Shown here: positions 1-8,026 of the stretch, piece by piece
Layout: each line of letters opens with the position of its first letter
Numbering within the stretch: position 1 is the first letter of the stretch
Assembly (NCBI GenBank): GCA_023389275.1
Contig: JAEWEN010000090.1
Coordinates: forward strand, 1 to 34,848
Direction: 5' to 3'
DNA from: Bacillota bacterium
GTDB lineage: Bacteria > Bacillota > Clostridia > Clostridiales > Caloramatoraceae
DNA length: 34,848 nt
Program-made: the position numbers and the translations under genes
The notes under the pieces: model-generated
What the model was told of the DNA's origin: nothing
Seen by the model: the letters and a program-made list of their open reading frames with translations, nothing else
Databases searched by the model: none

Positions 1-130
1 TGTAAACAAGAAAATGAATGTTAAGGATATAGCAGATACTATTCATGCTCATCCAACACTTTCAGAAAGCTTTGTTGAAGCTGTTTTAGGTATTAAAAAC
101 GAAGCAATTCATATGGTACCTAAAAAATAA
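1..130 (+). CDS. lpdA: Dihydrolipoyl dehydrogenase, 3' end only
   Basis: Only the last 42 codons lie in the window; they are read from base 2 to the TAA at 128-130. The translated tail contains HAHPTLSE, the pattern around the catalytic histidine in the C-terminal dimerisation domain of pyridine-nucleotide disulfide oxidoreductases. The surrounding residues (DIADTIHAHPTLSESF) match dihydrolipoyl dehydrogenase rather than glutathione or mercuric reductase. The enzyme is the FAD-dependent E3 subunit that reoxidises dihydrolipoamide in 2-oxoacid dehydrogenase or glycine cleavage complexes. Which complex it serves cannot be told because the upstream genes are outside the window. It is followed at once by a strong hairpin terminator. 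Family call fairly sure, partner unknown. Confidence 0.85.
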   Translation, partial: VNKKMNVKDIADTIHAHPTLSESFVEAVLGIKNEAIHMVPKK

Positions 131-156
131 CCTAACCTTTAGTAAGTGCATTTTTT

Positions 157-184
157 AAGGCTGTTAACGTAAGTTAACAGCCTT
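157..184 (+). terminator. Rho-independent terminator after lpdA
   Basis: A perfect 12-bp stem (157-168 with 173-184) with loop GTAA is followed by a T-rich run (TTTGATTTTTTT). It ends the plus-strand lpdA transcript. The stop codon of the convergent GIY-YIG gene (TAA, complement of 164-166) lies inside the stem, so the two genes share this sequence. Going in the minus direction the stem is followed by A's rather than U's, so it is mainly a plus-strand terminator. Confidence 0.85.
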
Positions 185-424
185 TGATTTTTTTATAAGA
201 GAAAGTTTTTTATCTCTAGAAAACTTTTTAATCTCATATTCTCTTTTCATAGCTTCTTCTTTTGTTTCAAATTCTTCTAAATAAACTATTTTAACAGGAA
301 GTCTACATCTTGTATATTTAGCTCCTTTTCCAGCTAAATGGGTTTTAAGTCGTTTTTCTATATTATTTGTCCATCCTGTATAAAGAGTTTTATCGCTACA
401 CTCTAAAATATATGTATAATTCAT
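164..424 (-). CDS. Small GIY-YIG nuclease-superfamily protein (UPF0213/YhbQ-like)
   Basis: An 86-residue single-domain protein starting MNYTYILECSDKTLYTGWTN. The YTYIL and LYTGW pair is the GIY-YIG signature, followed by the NNIEKRLKTHLAGKGAKYTR stretch typical of stand-alone UPF0213/YhbQ-like proteins. The start is set at ATG 424 because AGGTGA sits 7 bases upstream and homologues begin at this residue; a GTG at 433 would add three residues but lies within that ribosome binding site. The family has nuclease-like folds and a suspected role in DNA repair, but the function of this member is not established. It is convergent with lpdA and overlaps its terminator, and divergent from livJ. Family assignment sure, role unknown. 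Confidence 0.85.
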   Translation of the reverse strand: MNYTYILECSDKTLYTGWTNNIEKRLKTHLAGKGAKYTRCRLPVKIVYLEEFETKEEAMKREYEIKKFSRDKKLSLIKKSKAVNLR

Positions 425-462
425 TTTAATCACCTAATTTAGTATATATTTTTACAATTCAT

Positions 463-485
463 AAATCAATAATATTAATTGATTT
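463..485. repeat. Inverted repeat between the GIY-YIG gene and livJ
   Basis: Arms AAATCAAT (463-470) and ATTGATTT (478-485) are separated by 7 A/T bases. It lies in the 141-base divergent intergenic region and overlaps a possible minus-strand promoter (TTGATT, 17 bases, TATACT, 469 down to 441). It could be an operator for either gene. In a segment this A+T-rich it could also be chance, so confidence is modest. Confidence 0.35.
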
Positions 486-565
486 GTTGATTCAATAACT
501 ATTTTGGAATAATTTTTAACTAAAGTAAATATACATGTAATCTATAATAGTTTTGGAGGGATAAA

Positions 566-1699
566 ATGAAAAGTTTAAAAAAGCTTTTTATACTTATTTT
601 TTCTTCTATTCTTTGTTTTATAATGGTTTCATGTTCTTCAAGTGGAAGCAAAGAAATATCGTTAGCTTCAGCTAACCCAATGACAGGAGATTCTGCTCAG
701 TTTGGGGATATGAAGGTTAAAGCAATGAATATTGCAATTGATGAAGTAAATGCTAAAGGTGGCATTAAGGGTAAAAAAGTTAAACTTTTAGTTGGAGATG
801 ATACTGGAAATCCTAAAGAAGCTCCTAATGTTGCGCAAAAATTTACGTCTGATGACAATATATTAGGGCTTATAGGACATTGGAATACAGCATGTACTTT
901 AGCAGCTAGAGGAATATATGAGTCAGCAGGTCTTCCAGTTATTACAGATATAGTAAATAAAGCTATATCAGATGGAACTACACCTCATGTTTATAGAATA
1001 TCTCTTTCAGATAGTCAACAAGCAATTCAATTAGCTAAATATGCTTATAATCAAATGGGGAAGAAAAAAGTTGCTATAATACATTCAGCAAATGATTATG
1101 GAACAAATCTAACATCAGAATTTTCAAAAGAGCTAAAAAAACTTGGTGGAGAAGTAGTTGCCACTGAAATGTACTTTGAAGGACAATCAAAGGATTTTAG
1201 TCCTCAAATTACAAAAATAAAAACTAAAAATCCAGATTTAGTATTTGTAGCAGGATATTATGTTGAAACAGCTTTAATAGCTCAACAAAGTAAGTCACTA
1301 GGATTAAATGTTCAAATGATTGGTACAGAAGGAATAAGTTCAGAAGAGCTTATAAAACTTGGTGGAGAATCAGTTGAAGGTATAGTATTTGCAGGGTTCT
1401 TTCATCCAGATATAGAGTTTAATGGGACAAAAGAGTTTGTTAAAAAGTTTAGAGATAAATATGGAAAAGACCCAGATACTTATGCTGCACTAGCATATGA
1501 TTCAGCAAAGCTAATGATTAAAGCAATAGAGGAAAAAGGTGAAACTAGAGATGGGGTTAAAGAATATTTTGATAATGTTAAAGAGTTTCCAGGAGTTGCA
1601 GGTCCAATAACATTTAAAAACAATGAAGTAGCGAGGAAAATATTAATCCTTACAGTTAAAGATGGTAAAATAGTTCCAGTTGAAAAGCAAATTCAGTAA
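566..1699 (+). CDS. livJ: Branched-chain amino-acid ABC transporter substrate-binding lipoprotein
   Basis: A 377-residue lipoprotein. The N-terminus has a positive KSLKK start, a hydrophobic stretch and a lipobox-like MVSC, so residue 23 would be the lipidated cysteine anchoring it outside the membrane. The mature part reads as a type I periplasmic-binding protein of the LIV family (SLASANPMTGDSAQFG at the N-side of the pocket, VAIIHSANDYGTN in the second lobe). It should capture Leu/Ile/Val or a related amino acid and deliver it to the LivHM permease. GGAGGG precedes the ATG. It is first in a five-gene livJHMGF operon, with a 29-base gap to livH. No confident promoter could be chosen: a TATAAT at 543-548 is too close to the ribosome binding site. 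Exact substrate not determinable. Confidence 0.93.
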   Translation: MKSLKKLFILIFSSILCFIMVSCSSSGSKEISLASANPMTGDSAQFGDMKVKAMNIAIDEVNAKGGIKGKKVKLLVGDDTGNPKEAPNVAQKFTSDDNILGLIGHWNTACTLAARGIYESAGLPVITDIVNKAISDGTTPHVYRISLSDSQQAIQLAKYAYNQMGKKKVAIIHSANDYGTNLTSEFSKELKKLGGEVVATEMYFEGQSKDFSPQITKIKTKNPDLVFVAGYYVETALIAQQSKSLGLNVQMIGTEGISSEELIKLGGESVEGIVFAGFFHPDIEFNGTKEFVKKFRDKYGKDPDTYAALAYDSAKLMIKAIEEKGETRDGVKEYFDNVKEFPGVAGPITFKNNEVARKILILTVKDGKIVPVEKQIQ

Positions 1700-1728
1700 T
1701 CCTTTATTAGGTAAAAGGAGGATAATGT

Positions 1729-2601
1729 ATGTTTCTAGAGCAATTAAGTAATGGTTTAGCTCTTGGAAGTATATATGCACTAACTGCAATTGGCTTTACA
1801 ATGGTTTATGGAATTATAAGCCTTATAAACTTTGCACATGGTGATATATACATGTTAGGAGCATTTATAACACTTACATGTTTAACAGTTTTTAAAATGC
1901 ATATTGTTCCAGCATTTTTAATTGGAATGATAGGTGCTAGTATTTTTGGAGTTTCAATGGCAAAGTTTATATACAAGCCGCTTTTTAAAGCGGCTCGTAT
2001 AAATTTATTTTTATGTGCTATTGGAGCAGCGATTTTTTTAGAAAACTTTTCTATGCTTGTATGGGGACCGGAAACTAAGTCGTATCCTACTGTAATACAA
2101 AGTAGTGAGTATTCTTTTTTAGGAATGAAGTTTACAACCATACAAATAATCATATTCATAATAGCAGCAACCTTAGTAGGTATTCTAACTTATATTGTTC
2201 AGTATACTAAGATTGGAAGAGCAATGAGATGTACATCACAGGATATGGATGCTTCAAGACTTATGGGTATAAACACAAATAAGATAGTATATTTTACTTT
2301 TGCAATAGGTTCAGGACTTGGTGCTGCTGCAGGAATATTAGTTGGAATGTATTATCAAGCTGCATATCCAATGATGGGCTTTATGGCAGGACTTAAGGCA
2401 TTTATTGCAGCTGTTATAGGTGGAATAGGAAGTATTCCAGGAGCCATGTTAGGTGGACTTATAATGGGAGTTTCAGAAAGCTTAGGAGCTGCTTATATAT
2501 CTTCAGGATATAGAGATGCAATAGCTTTTGTTATTCTTATATTAATACTTCTTATTAAGCCTTCAGGTATCCTTGGTAAATCTACTAAGGAAAAGGTTTA
2601 G
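1729..2601 (+). CDS. livH: Branched-chain amino-acid ABC transporter permease LivH
   Basis: A 290-residue integral membrane protein with about eight hydrophobic segments. The opening FLEQLSNGLALGSIYALTAI followed by GFTMVYGIISLINFAHGD is the hallmark of LivH permeases. Near residues 220-245 it carries the GLKAFIAAVIGGIGSIPGA segment that includes the cytoplasmic coupling loop to the ATPases. It forms the translocation pathway as a heterodimer with LivM. AAGGAGG lies just upstream of the ATG at 1729. It is 11 bases from livM in the same operon and has the normal length for the family. Confidence 0.94.
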   Translation: MFLEQLSNGLALGSIYALTAIGFTMVYGIISLINFAHGDIYMLGAFITLTCLTVFKMHIVPAFLIGMIGASIFGVSMAKFIYKPLFKAARINLFLCAIGAAIFLENFSMLVWGPETKSYPTVIQSSEYSFLGMKFTTIQIIIFIIAATLVGILTYIVQYTKIGRAMRCTSQDMDASRLMGINTNKIVYFTFAIGSGLGAAAGILVGMYYQAAYPMMGFMAGLKAFIAAVIGGIGSIPGAMLGGLIMGVSESLGAAYISSGYRDAIAFVILILILLIKPSGILGKSTKEKV

Positions 2602-2612
2602 GAGGTGTAATT

Positions 2613-3665
2613 ATGGATTTTATAAAAGTAGTTTTTAATCTTATAATGGCTTCCTTAATAATGTTTATTTGTATTAAGTTTTTAGCTAAGTTTTTTGATG
2701 CATCAACTTATAAAATAGTAAATTTAAATAGAAAGAAAAGAAATATATTAGGAGCTTTAGTTTTAGGATTAACTATTATATGGCCTATTATATGTTCAGG
2801 GCAGGCATATATTTTAAGAACAAGTGTAGTAATTCTTTTGTATGTAGTTTTAGCTTTAAGTTTAAATTTTGTACTAGGTTTTACAGGCCAACTTTCTATG
2901 GGACATGCTGCATTTTATGCAATAGGTGCTTATACAGTTGCTATTTTAACAGTAGATTTTAAAATATCATTTTGGATTGCATTATTATGTGCAGCTATAA
3001 TATCAGCTATATTTGGTTTTATATTAGGTATACCAACCTTAAGATTAAGGGGGGATTATCTTGCAATAGTTACAATTGGATTTGGAGAAATAGTAAGACT
3101 TGTTTTAGTTAATTGGATAGATTTTACAAAGGGGCCATCAGGAATACCAGGTATACCTTCACCTAGTATATTTGGCTTTCAAATAAATAATAACACTAGA
3201 TACTACTACTTAATATTAATAATAGTTTTTATAACTATATATATATCCTATAAGCTTTTAAACTCAAGACTAGGTAGAGGATTAATAGCAATAAGAGATG
3301 ATGAAGTTGCAGCTGATGCTATGGGTGTTAATGTTACTTCATTAAAGGTTATGGCTTTTGTTTTAGGCGCAGTAATAGCAGGGATAGCAGGAGGATTTTT
3401 TGCTTCTTTTGTACACTATGTAAATCCTGATAATTTTACTTATATGGAGTCAGTAACTATACTTTGTATGGTTGTTTTAGGGGGACTTGGAAGTATACCA
3501 GGGGTAATACTTGGAGCTGTTGTATTAACGCTTTTACCAGAGGCTTTAAGAGATGTTGCAACATATAGATATGCTATATATGGGATACTTCTTGCAATGA
3601 TGATGATAATGCGTCCTCAAGGTATGATAAGTATGAGTAAGTTAAAAAGGAGGTCTAGTAAATGA
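2613..3665 (+). CDS. livM: Branched-chain amino-acid ABC transporter permease LivM
   Basis: A 350-residue polytopic membrane protein. After an N-terminal hydrophobic extension it shows the LivM core LSLNFVLGFTGQLSMGHAAF, then GDYLAIVTIGFGEIVRLVL and, near the C-terminus, MVVLGGLGSIPGVILGA, the coupling region facing the ATPases. It pairs with LivH in the membrane. GGAGGTG stands 8 bases before the ATG. Its end overlaps the start of livG by 4 bases (ATGA), which suggests translational coupling. Length and motif order are normal for the family. Confidence 0.94.
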   Translation: MDFIKVVFNLIMASLIMFICIKFLAKFFDASTYKIVNLNRKKRNILGALVLGLTIIWPIICSGQAYILRTSVVILLYVVLALSLNFVLGFTGQLSMGHAAFYAIGAYTVAILTVDFKISFWIALLCAAIISAIFGFILGIPTLRLRGDYLAIVTIGFGEIVRLVLVNWIDFTKGPSGIPGIPSPSIFGFQINNNTRYYYLILIIVFITIYISYKLLNSRLGRGLIAIRDDEVAADAMGVNVTSLKVMAFVLGAVIAGIAGGFFASFVHYVNPDNFTYMESVTILCMVVLGGLGSIPGVILGAVVLTLLPEALRDVATYRYAIYGILLAMMMIMRPQGMISMSKLKRRSSK

Positions 3666-4429
3666 TACTATTAGAAAGCATTGGTTTAACTAAAAAGTTT
3701 GGTGGATTAACAGCTGTAAATAATGTTGATTTTTATGTTAAAGAAGGAGAGATAGTTAGCCTAATAGGACCTAATGGTGCAGGTAAGACAACTTTTTTTA
3801 ATTTATTAACAGGAATATATGAGCCAACTGAAGGTGAAATGAATTTTTTAGGAAAAAGTATAAAGGGAGAAAAAACATTTAAGATAACTAGAGAGGGTAT
3901 TGGAAGAACCTTTCAAAATATAAGACTTTTTAATACAATGACTGTTTATGAAAATATTTTACTAGGGCAGCATTGTAGGGGAAAGTCAAATATATTTAAC
4001 ACTCTTTTAGGACTAAAGAATGTAAAAAAAGAAGAGAAAGAGTCAAGAGAAAAAGCATTAGACTTATTAGATTTTATAGGACTTTGGGATAAAAAAGATG
4101 AAATAGCAACTTCACTTCCCTATGGACATCAAAGAAGGGTAGAAATAGCAAGAGCCTTAGCAACAGATCCTAAAATAGTTCTTTTAGATGAGCCAGCTGC
4201 AGGTATGAATACTGGTGAAAAAAGAGAAATGGAGAAGTTTATTAGAAAAATACGTGATAAAGGTTATACTATTATATTAATAGAACATGATATAAAACTT
4301 GTTATGAATGTTTCAGATAGAGTTGCAGTTTTAGACTATGGAAATAAAATAGCAGATGGAACTCCAGAGGAAATACAGCAAAATGAAAAGGTTATTTCTG
4401 CATATCTTGGAGGTAATAAAAATGCTTGA
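3662..4429 (+). CDS. livG: Branched-chain amino-acid ABC transporter ATP-binding protein LivG
   Basis: A 255-residue ABC ATPase. Walker A GPNGAGKT is at residues 36-43. The signature region is the LivG-type LPYGHQRRVEIARAL around residue 154, in place of LSGGQ, which is normal for LivG. Walker B is LLDEPAAGMN with the catalytic Glu at 177, and the switch His is in LIEHD. It energises transport through LivHM together with LivF. It overlaps livM by 4 bases and livF by 8 bases, so the three are very likely translated as a coupled set. Confidence 0.94.
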   Translation: MILLESIGLTKKFGGLTAVNNVDFYVKEGEIVSLIGPNGAGKTTFFNLLTGIYEPTEGEMNFLGKSIKGEKTFKITREGIGRTFQNIRLFNTMTVYENILLGQHCRGKSNIFNTLLGLKNVKKEEKESREKALDLLDFIGLWDKKDEIATSLPYGHQRRVEIARALATDPKIVLLDEPAAGMNTGEKREMEKFIRKIRDKGYTIILIEHDIKLVMNVSDRVAVLDYGNKIADGTPEEIQQNEKVISAYLGGNKNA

Positions 4430-5129
4430 GATTAAAGAATTAGATGTTTTTTATGGTGGAATACATGCTTTAGACTCTATAAGTTTTAATGTTAAAGAAG
4501 GAGAAATAGTAACCTTAGTTGGAAGCAATGGTGCAGGTAAAAGTACAGTTTTGAAAAGTATTTCAAATTTAATAAAAATAAGAGGCGGAAATATTATATT
4601 TAATGAAGAGGATATTACAAAAACTTCATCAGAAAAAATTGTTAGTAAAGGACTTATTCATGTTCCTGAAGGGAGAAGAATATTTAACAAACTAACAGTT
4701 GAAGAAAATCTTTTAATGGGCTCATATCTTAGAAATGATAAAGATGAAATAAAAAAAGATTTAGATTATGTATATAATTTATTTCCAAGACTAAAAGAAA
4801 GATTTAAACAAATGGGAGGAACCCTAAGTGGAGGAGAGCAGCAAATGCTTGCTATTGGACGTGGTATAATGTCAAAGCCTAAACTTTTAGCTCTTGATGA
4901 GCCTTCTATGGGACTTGCTCCAATTGTAATAAAAGAAATATTTAACGCAGTAGTTGATTTAAATAAAAATGGTCTTACAGTTTTACTTGTAGAACAAAAT
5001 GCAAACATAGCATTAGCAATAGCTGATAGAGGGTATGTTGTTGAGTCAGGTAAAATAGTATTTGATGGAATAGGGAAAGATCTTTTAAATGATGATAGAG
5101 TTAAGAAGATTTATCTTGGAGAAGAATAA
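4422..5129 (+). CDS. livF: Branched-chain amino-acid ABC transporter ATP-binding protein LivF
   Basis: A 235-residue ABC ATPase: Walker A GSNGAGKST at 34-42, signature LSGGEQQ at 135-141, Walker B LALDEPSMGLAP with Asp159 and Glu160, and the switch His replaced by Gln in LLVEQN, which is usual for LivF. The start is ATG 4422 because GGAGGT (4409-4414) sits 7-8 bases upstream and homologues begin MLEIKEL. A longer frame from 4356 only reads back through the livG coding region. It overlaps livG by 8 bases. No terminator is visible after its stop; the trp promoter begins 4 bases later, so read-through into the T-box leader is possible. Confidence 0.94.
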   Translation: MLEIKELDVFYGGIHALDSISFNVKEGEIVTLVGSNGAGKSTVLKSISNLIKIRGGNIIFNEEDITKTSSEKIVSKGLIHVPEGRRIFNKLTVEENLLMGSYLRNDKDEIKKDLDYVYNLFPRLKERFKQMGGTLSGGEQQMLAIGRGIMSKPKLLALDEPSMGLAPIVIKEIFNAVVDLNKNGLTVLLVEQNANIALAIADRGYVVESGKIVFDGIGKDLLNDDRVKKIYLGEE

Positions 5130-5133
5130 ACTA

Positions 5134-5162
5134 TTGACATTAAAAGATAAGTAGATTAGAAT
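5134..5162 (+). promoter_or_regulatory. Promoter of the trp T-box operon
   Basis: A -35 box TTGACA (5134-5139), a 17-base spacer and a -10 box TAGAAT (5157-5162) form a near-consensus vegetative promoter. The expected start, near 5169, gives a leader of about 290 bases that contains the whole T-box element. It begins 4 bases after the livF stop codon. Confidence 0.8.
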
Positions 5163-5169
5163 ATATAAA

Positions 5170-5450
5170 AATGGAAAATAAGGAAATCGTTGAATAAGAG
5201 AAGTAGTTATTTTGGATAATTTAGAGAGTCGATGGTTGGTGAAAATCGATTTTGAAAAAATAATGAATGGACTTATGAGAGGAAGCTGAAATCATTTTGA
5301 AAGTAGGTAACACGGGTCTCCACCGTTAAAAGGATAGGATATCGAAGTATTTCTGTATCTGAAAGAAGATAAATCATATTGGTTTAATATGAGGTGGCAC
5401 CGCGTATATTCGCCCTCTGTAGTATTCTACAGAGGGCTTTTTTATTTTAA
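5170..5450 (+). promoter_or_regulatory. T-box riboswitch leader, tryptophan-specific
   Basis: The leader has the ordered parts of a T-box. The Stem I distal loop contains GGTTGGTGAAAATCG (5234-5248). The specifier loop GAATGGACTTATGAG presents TGG (5268-5270), the single Trp codon. A Stem III hairpin is at about 5308-5327. The conserved T-box sequence GAGGTGGCACCGCG is at 5391-5404, and a terminator follows. The bulge bases TGGC (5395-5398) would pair with an acceptor end GCCA, which fits the G discriminator of bacterial tRNA-Trp. In the known mechanism, uncharged tRNA-Trp stabilises the antiterminator and lets transcription reach trpC. Specifier and acceptor match agree, so the amino-acid call is strong. 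Confidence 0.93.
5412..5445 (+). terminator. T-box terminator hairpin
   Basis: A perfect 11-bp stem (5412-5422 with 5427-5437), loop TATT, followed by TTTTTTTATTTT. This is the attenuating terminator of the Trp T-box; it competes with the antiterminator that includes the T-box core just upstream. Confidence 0.9.
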
Positions 5451-5463
5451 AGGAGGTATAAAG

Positions 5464-6210
5464 GTGAATATATTAGATAAAATTATACTTACTAAAAAAG
5501 ACGAAGTTAAGGTTATGAAAAGAGAAAGAGTATCATTTGTAGATAAATTAAAAGACAATAAGTTTTTAAGTATTATAGCAGAGGTTAAAAGAGCATCACC
5601 TTCAAAGGGAGATTTAAATATTAATCTAGATGTAGAAAGTTTAGTAAAATCCTATGAAAAAAATGGGGCAACTGCTATATCTGTTTTAACTGACAGAAAA
5701 TATTTTAAAGGAAGTTTTGAAGATCTTTATAAAGCTAGAGAGAATACTTCCCTTCCATTACTATGTAAAGATTTTATAGTAGATAAATCCCAAATAGATT
5801 ATGGGAGGATGACAGGTGCAGATATAATTCTTCTAATAGTTGCTGCACTTAATGATAAGGACCTTAAAGAGCTTTACACATATGCAAGAAGCCAAAACCT
5901 TGATGTTATAGTTGAAACCCACAATGAAGAGGAAATAGAAAGGGCATTAAAAATAAATCCTAGAGTAATAGGAATAAACAATAGAAACCTAAAAACATTT
6001 GAAACCAATATTGAAACTACTTTAAGTTTAGCAAATAAGGTTAAAGAAAAAGGAATACTTTTAATAAGTGAAAGTGGAATTAAAACAAAAGAGGATATTG
6101 AAAAACTAACAAAAGCAGGGGTAGACGCTATTTTAGTTGGTGAAAGCTTTGTAACTAGTAGTGATGTAGATCAAACAGTTTCATCATTTAAAGTTGAGAG
6201 GACTAAGTAA
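5464..6210 (+). CDS. trpC: Indole-3-glycerol phosphate synthase
   Basis: A 248-residue TIM-barrel enzyme that closes the indole ring: CdRP to indole-3-glycerol phosphate. Visible family motifs are IIAEVKRASPSKG (Glu40, Lys42), LLCKDFIVD (Lys102, matching the catalytic acid), VETHNEEE, IGINNRNL, SESGI and the phosphate-binding ILVGESFV. The start is GTG 5464 because AGGAGG (5451-5456) lies 7 bases upstream; an in-frame extension to 5389 would run through the T-box terminator. It is the first gene after the Trp T-box, where trpE would normally be. Its stop shares one base with the trpF start. Confidence 0.95.
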   Translation: MNILDKIILTKKDEVKVMKRERVSFVDKLKDNKFLSIIAEVKRASPSKGDLNINLDVESLVKSYEKNGATAISVLTDRKYFKGSFEDLYKARENTSLPLLCKDFIVDKSQIDYGRMTGADIILLIVAALNDKDLKELYTYARSQNLDVIVETHNEEEIERALKINPRVIGINNRNLKTFETNIETTLSLANKVKEKGILLISESGIKTKEDIEKLTKAGVDAILVGESFVTSSDVDQTVSSFKVERTK

Positions 6211-6824
6211 TGCTAATTAAAGTATGTGGAATCACAAATAAAAGCATAGCCAATAAAACAATAGAATATGGTGTAGATGCACTAGGATTTGTTTTTGCTA
6301 AAAGTAAAAGAGAAATAAGCTTTATAGATGCAGAAAATATTATAAATTCTTTAGAAAAAGAGATTTTGAAAGTTGGAGTATTTGTTGATGCTCCAATTAA
6401 TATGGTAAATGAATATGTAGAAAAACTAAAGCTTAACATAGTTCAGCTTCATGGAGATGAGACCCCTAATTACTGTAAAGATGTTAAAGCAAATGTTATA
6501 AAAGCCATATCAATAAAAGAAGAAAATGATGTTAATAAGGTTTATGATTATAAAAATTTATACGGATATTTATTTGACAGAAAAGGTGAAATTTATAAAG
6601 GTGGAGAAGGAAAAACATTTAATTGGAGCTTTTTAAATTCACTTAATGAAAATATAAGAAAAAAGCTAATACTTGCAGGTGGACTTAATATAAACAATAT
6701 AGAAAATGCTATTAATAGTGTAAATCCATTTATGGTAGATGTAAGTTCAGGTGTTGAGAAAAATGGTATTAAAGATGAAATTCTTATAAAAGAATTTATA
6801 GAAAAAATAAGGGGAATAAAATAG
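6210..6824 (+). CDS. trpF: Phosphoribosylanthranilate isomerase
   Basis: A 204-residue TIM-barrel enzyme performing the Amadori rearrangement of phosphoribosylanthranilate to CdRP. The start IKVCGIT carries the catalytic cysteine at residue 6. LGFVFAKSKREIS, LILAGGLNINN and MVDVSSGVEKNGIKD are characteristic and include the phosphate-binding glycines near the C-terminus. The ATG overlaps the trpC stop codon by one base. It is a separate gene rather than a TrpC-TrpF fusion. It lies 15 bases before trpB in the same operon. Confidence 0.95.
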   Translation: MLIKVCGITNKSIANKTIEYGVDALGFVFAKSKREISFIDAENIINSLEKEILKVGVFVDAPINMVNEYVEKLKLNIVQLHGDETPNYCKDVKANVIKAISIKEENDVNKVYDYKNLYGYLFDRKGEIYKGGEGKTFNWSFLNSLNENIRKKLILAGGLNINNIENAINSVNPFMVDVSSGVEKNGIKDEILIKEFIEKIRGIK

Positions 6825-6839
6825 GAAAGAGGGAGTAAA

Positions 6840-8024
6840 ATGGATAAATATAACTTACCTGTTAATGGGTACTATGGACGTTTTGGAGGAAGATTTATAC
6901 CAGAGGTTCTTATAAAACCAGTTTTGGAACTGGAAGATGAATATGAAAAAATAAAAAATAGTAAAGAATTTCAAGATGAATACGCTTATTATTTAAATAA
7001 ATATGTAGGTAGAGAAACACCTTTATATTTTGCTAAAAACCTAACTGAATATGCAGGGGGAGCAAAAATATATCTTAAAAGAGAAGATTTAAATCATACA
7101 GGTGCACATAAAATAAATAATGCTATAGGACAAGCACTTTTAACAATGAAAATGGGAAAAAGAAAAATAATAGCAGAAACAGGTGCAGGTCAACATGGAG
7201 TTGCAACAGCTACAGCAGCAGCACTTTTTAATTTAGAGTGTAAGGTTTTTATGGGAACTGAGGATATAAAAAGACAAAAATTAAATGTTTTTAGAATGAA
7301 AATGCTAGGAGCTGAGGTTATAGAAGCTTCATCAGGTTGTGGAACTCTTAAAGATGCTGTTAATGAAGCTTTAAGATACTGGGTTGAATGTGTTGAAGAT
7401 ACACATTACTGTATGGGAAGTGCAGTTGGGCCACATCCTTTTCCTAAAATAGTTAGAGATCTTCAAAGTGTTATAGGAAATGAGACTAAAAAGCAAATTT
7501 TAGAGGCAGAGGGTAAATTACCTAATGCTATAGTAGCTTGTGTAGGTGGCGGAAGTAATGCTATGGGTATGTTTTATCCTTTTATTAATGATAAAGATGT
7601 AAAACTTTATGGAGTTGAAGCAGGAGGGATTTCAAGTGAGAAAAATGCTGCAACAATTAACTATGGAAGAGAAGGTATACTACATGGGTCAAGACAGTTT
7701 TTAATGCAAGATGAAAATGGACAAGTAACAGAACCTTATTCAATTTCAGCAGGTCTTGATTATCCAGGAATAGGACCTGAGCATTGTAATTTATTTGATA
7801 CAAAAAGAGCTAAGTATAATGTAATAACAGATAATGAGGCAGTAGAGGGATTTAAATTATTAACAAAACTTGAGGGAATAATTCCTGCAATAGAGTCTTC
7901 TCACGCTGTAGCAGATGCTATAAAAATAGCAGGAAAAATGAAAAAAGAAGAGATTTTAGTAATATGTCTTTCAGGAAGAGGAGATAAGGATGTTGAAAGG
8001 CTAAGTTATCTTATGGAGGAATAA
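6840..8024 (+). CDS. trpB: Tryptophan synthase beta chain
   Basis: A 394-residue PLP enzyme that condenses indole with L-serine. The PLP lysine is Lys91 in HTGAHKINN, the phosphate-binding loop GGGSNAMG is near residue 235, and the start NGYYGRFGGRFIPE is the family N-terminus. Length is that of the normal TrpB1 type that works with TrpA, not the longer TrpB2. GGGAG precedes the ATG. trpA follows after 2 bases, as expected for the alpha2-beta2 complex. Confidence 0.96.
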   Translation: MDKYNLPVNGYYGRFGGRFIPEVLIKPVLELEDEYEKIKNSKEFQDEYAYYLNKYVGRETPLYFAKNLTEYAGGAKIYLKREDLNHTGAHKINNAIGQALLTMKMGKRKIIAETGAGQHGVATATAAALFNLECKVFMGTEDIKRQKLNVFRMKMLGAEVIEASSGCGTLKDAVNEALRYWVECVEDTHYCMGSAVGPHPFPKIVRDLQSVIGNETKKQILEAEGKLPNAIVACVGGGSNAMGMFYPFINDKDVKLYGVEAGGISSEKNAATINYGREGILHGSRQFLMQDENGQVTEPYSISAGLDYPGIGPEHCNLFDTKRAKYNVITDNEAVEGFKLLTKLEGIIPAIESSHAVADAIKIAGKMKKEEILVICLSGRGDKDVERLSYLMEE

Positions 8025-8026
8025 AT

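Noticed and set aside
543..548. TATAAT as the -10 box of livJ
   Set aside because: Transcription would start within the GGAGGG ribosome binding site, and no -35 box is correctly spaced.
1806..2159. Long minus-strand open frame inside livH
   Set aside because: It lies entirely antisense to a clear permease gene and shows no family motif; the same holds for antisense frames in livF, trpF, nadA, bioF, metH and tyrS.
2780..2962. 60-codon plus-strand frame inside livM
   Set aside because: It is a shifted frame of livM rich in Cys, Phe and Tyr, without a ribosome binding site.
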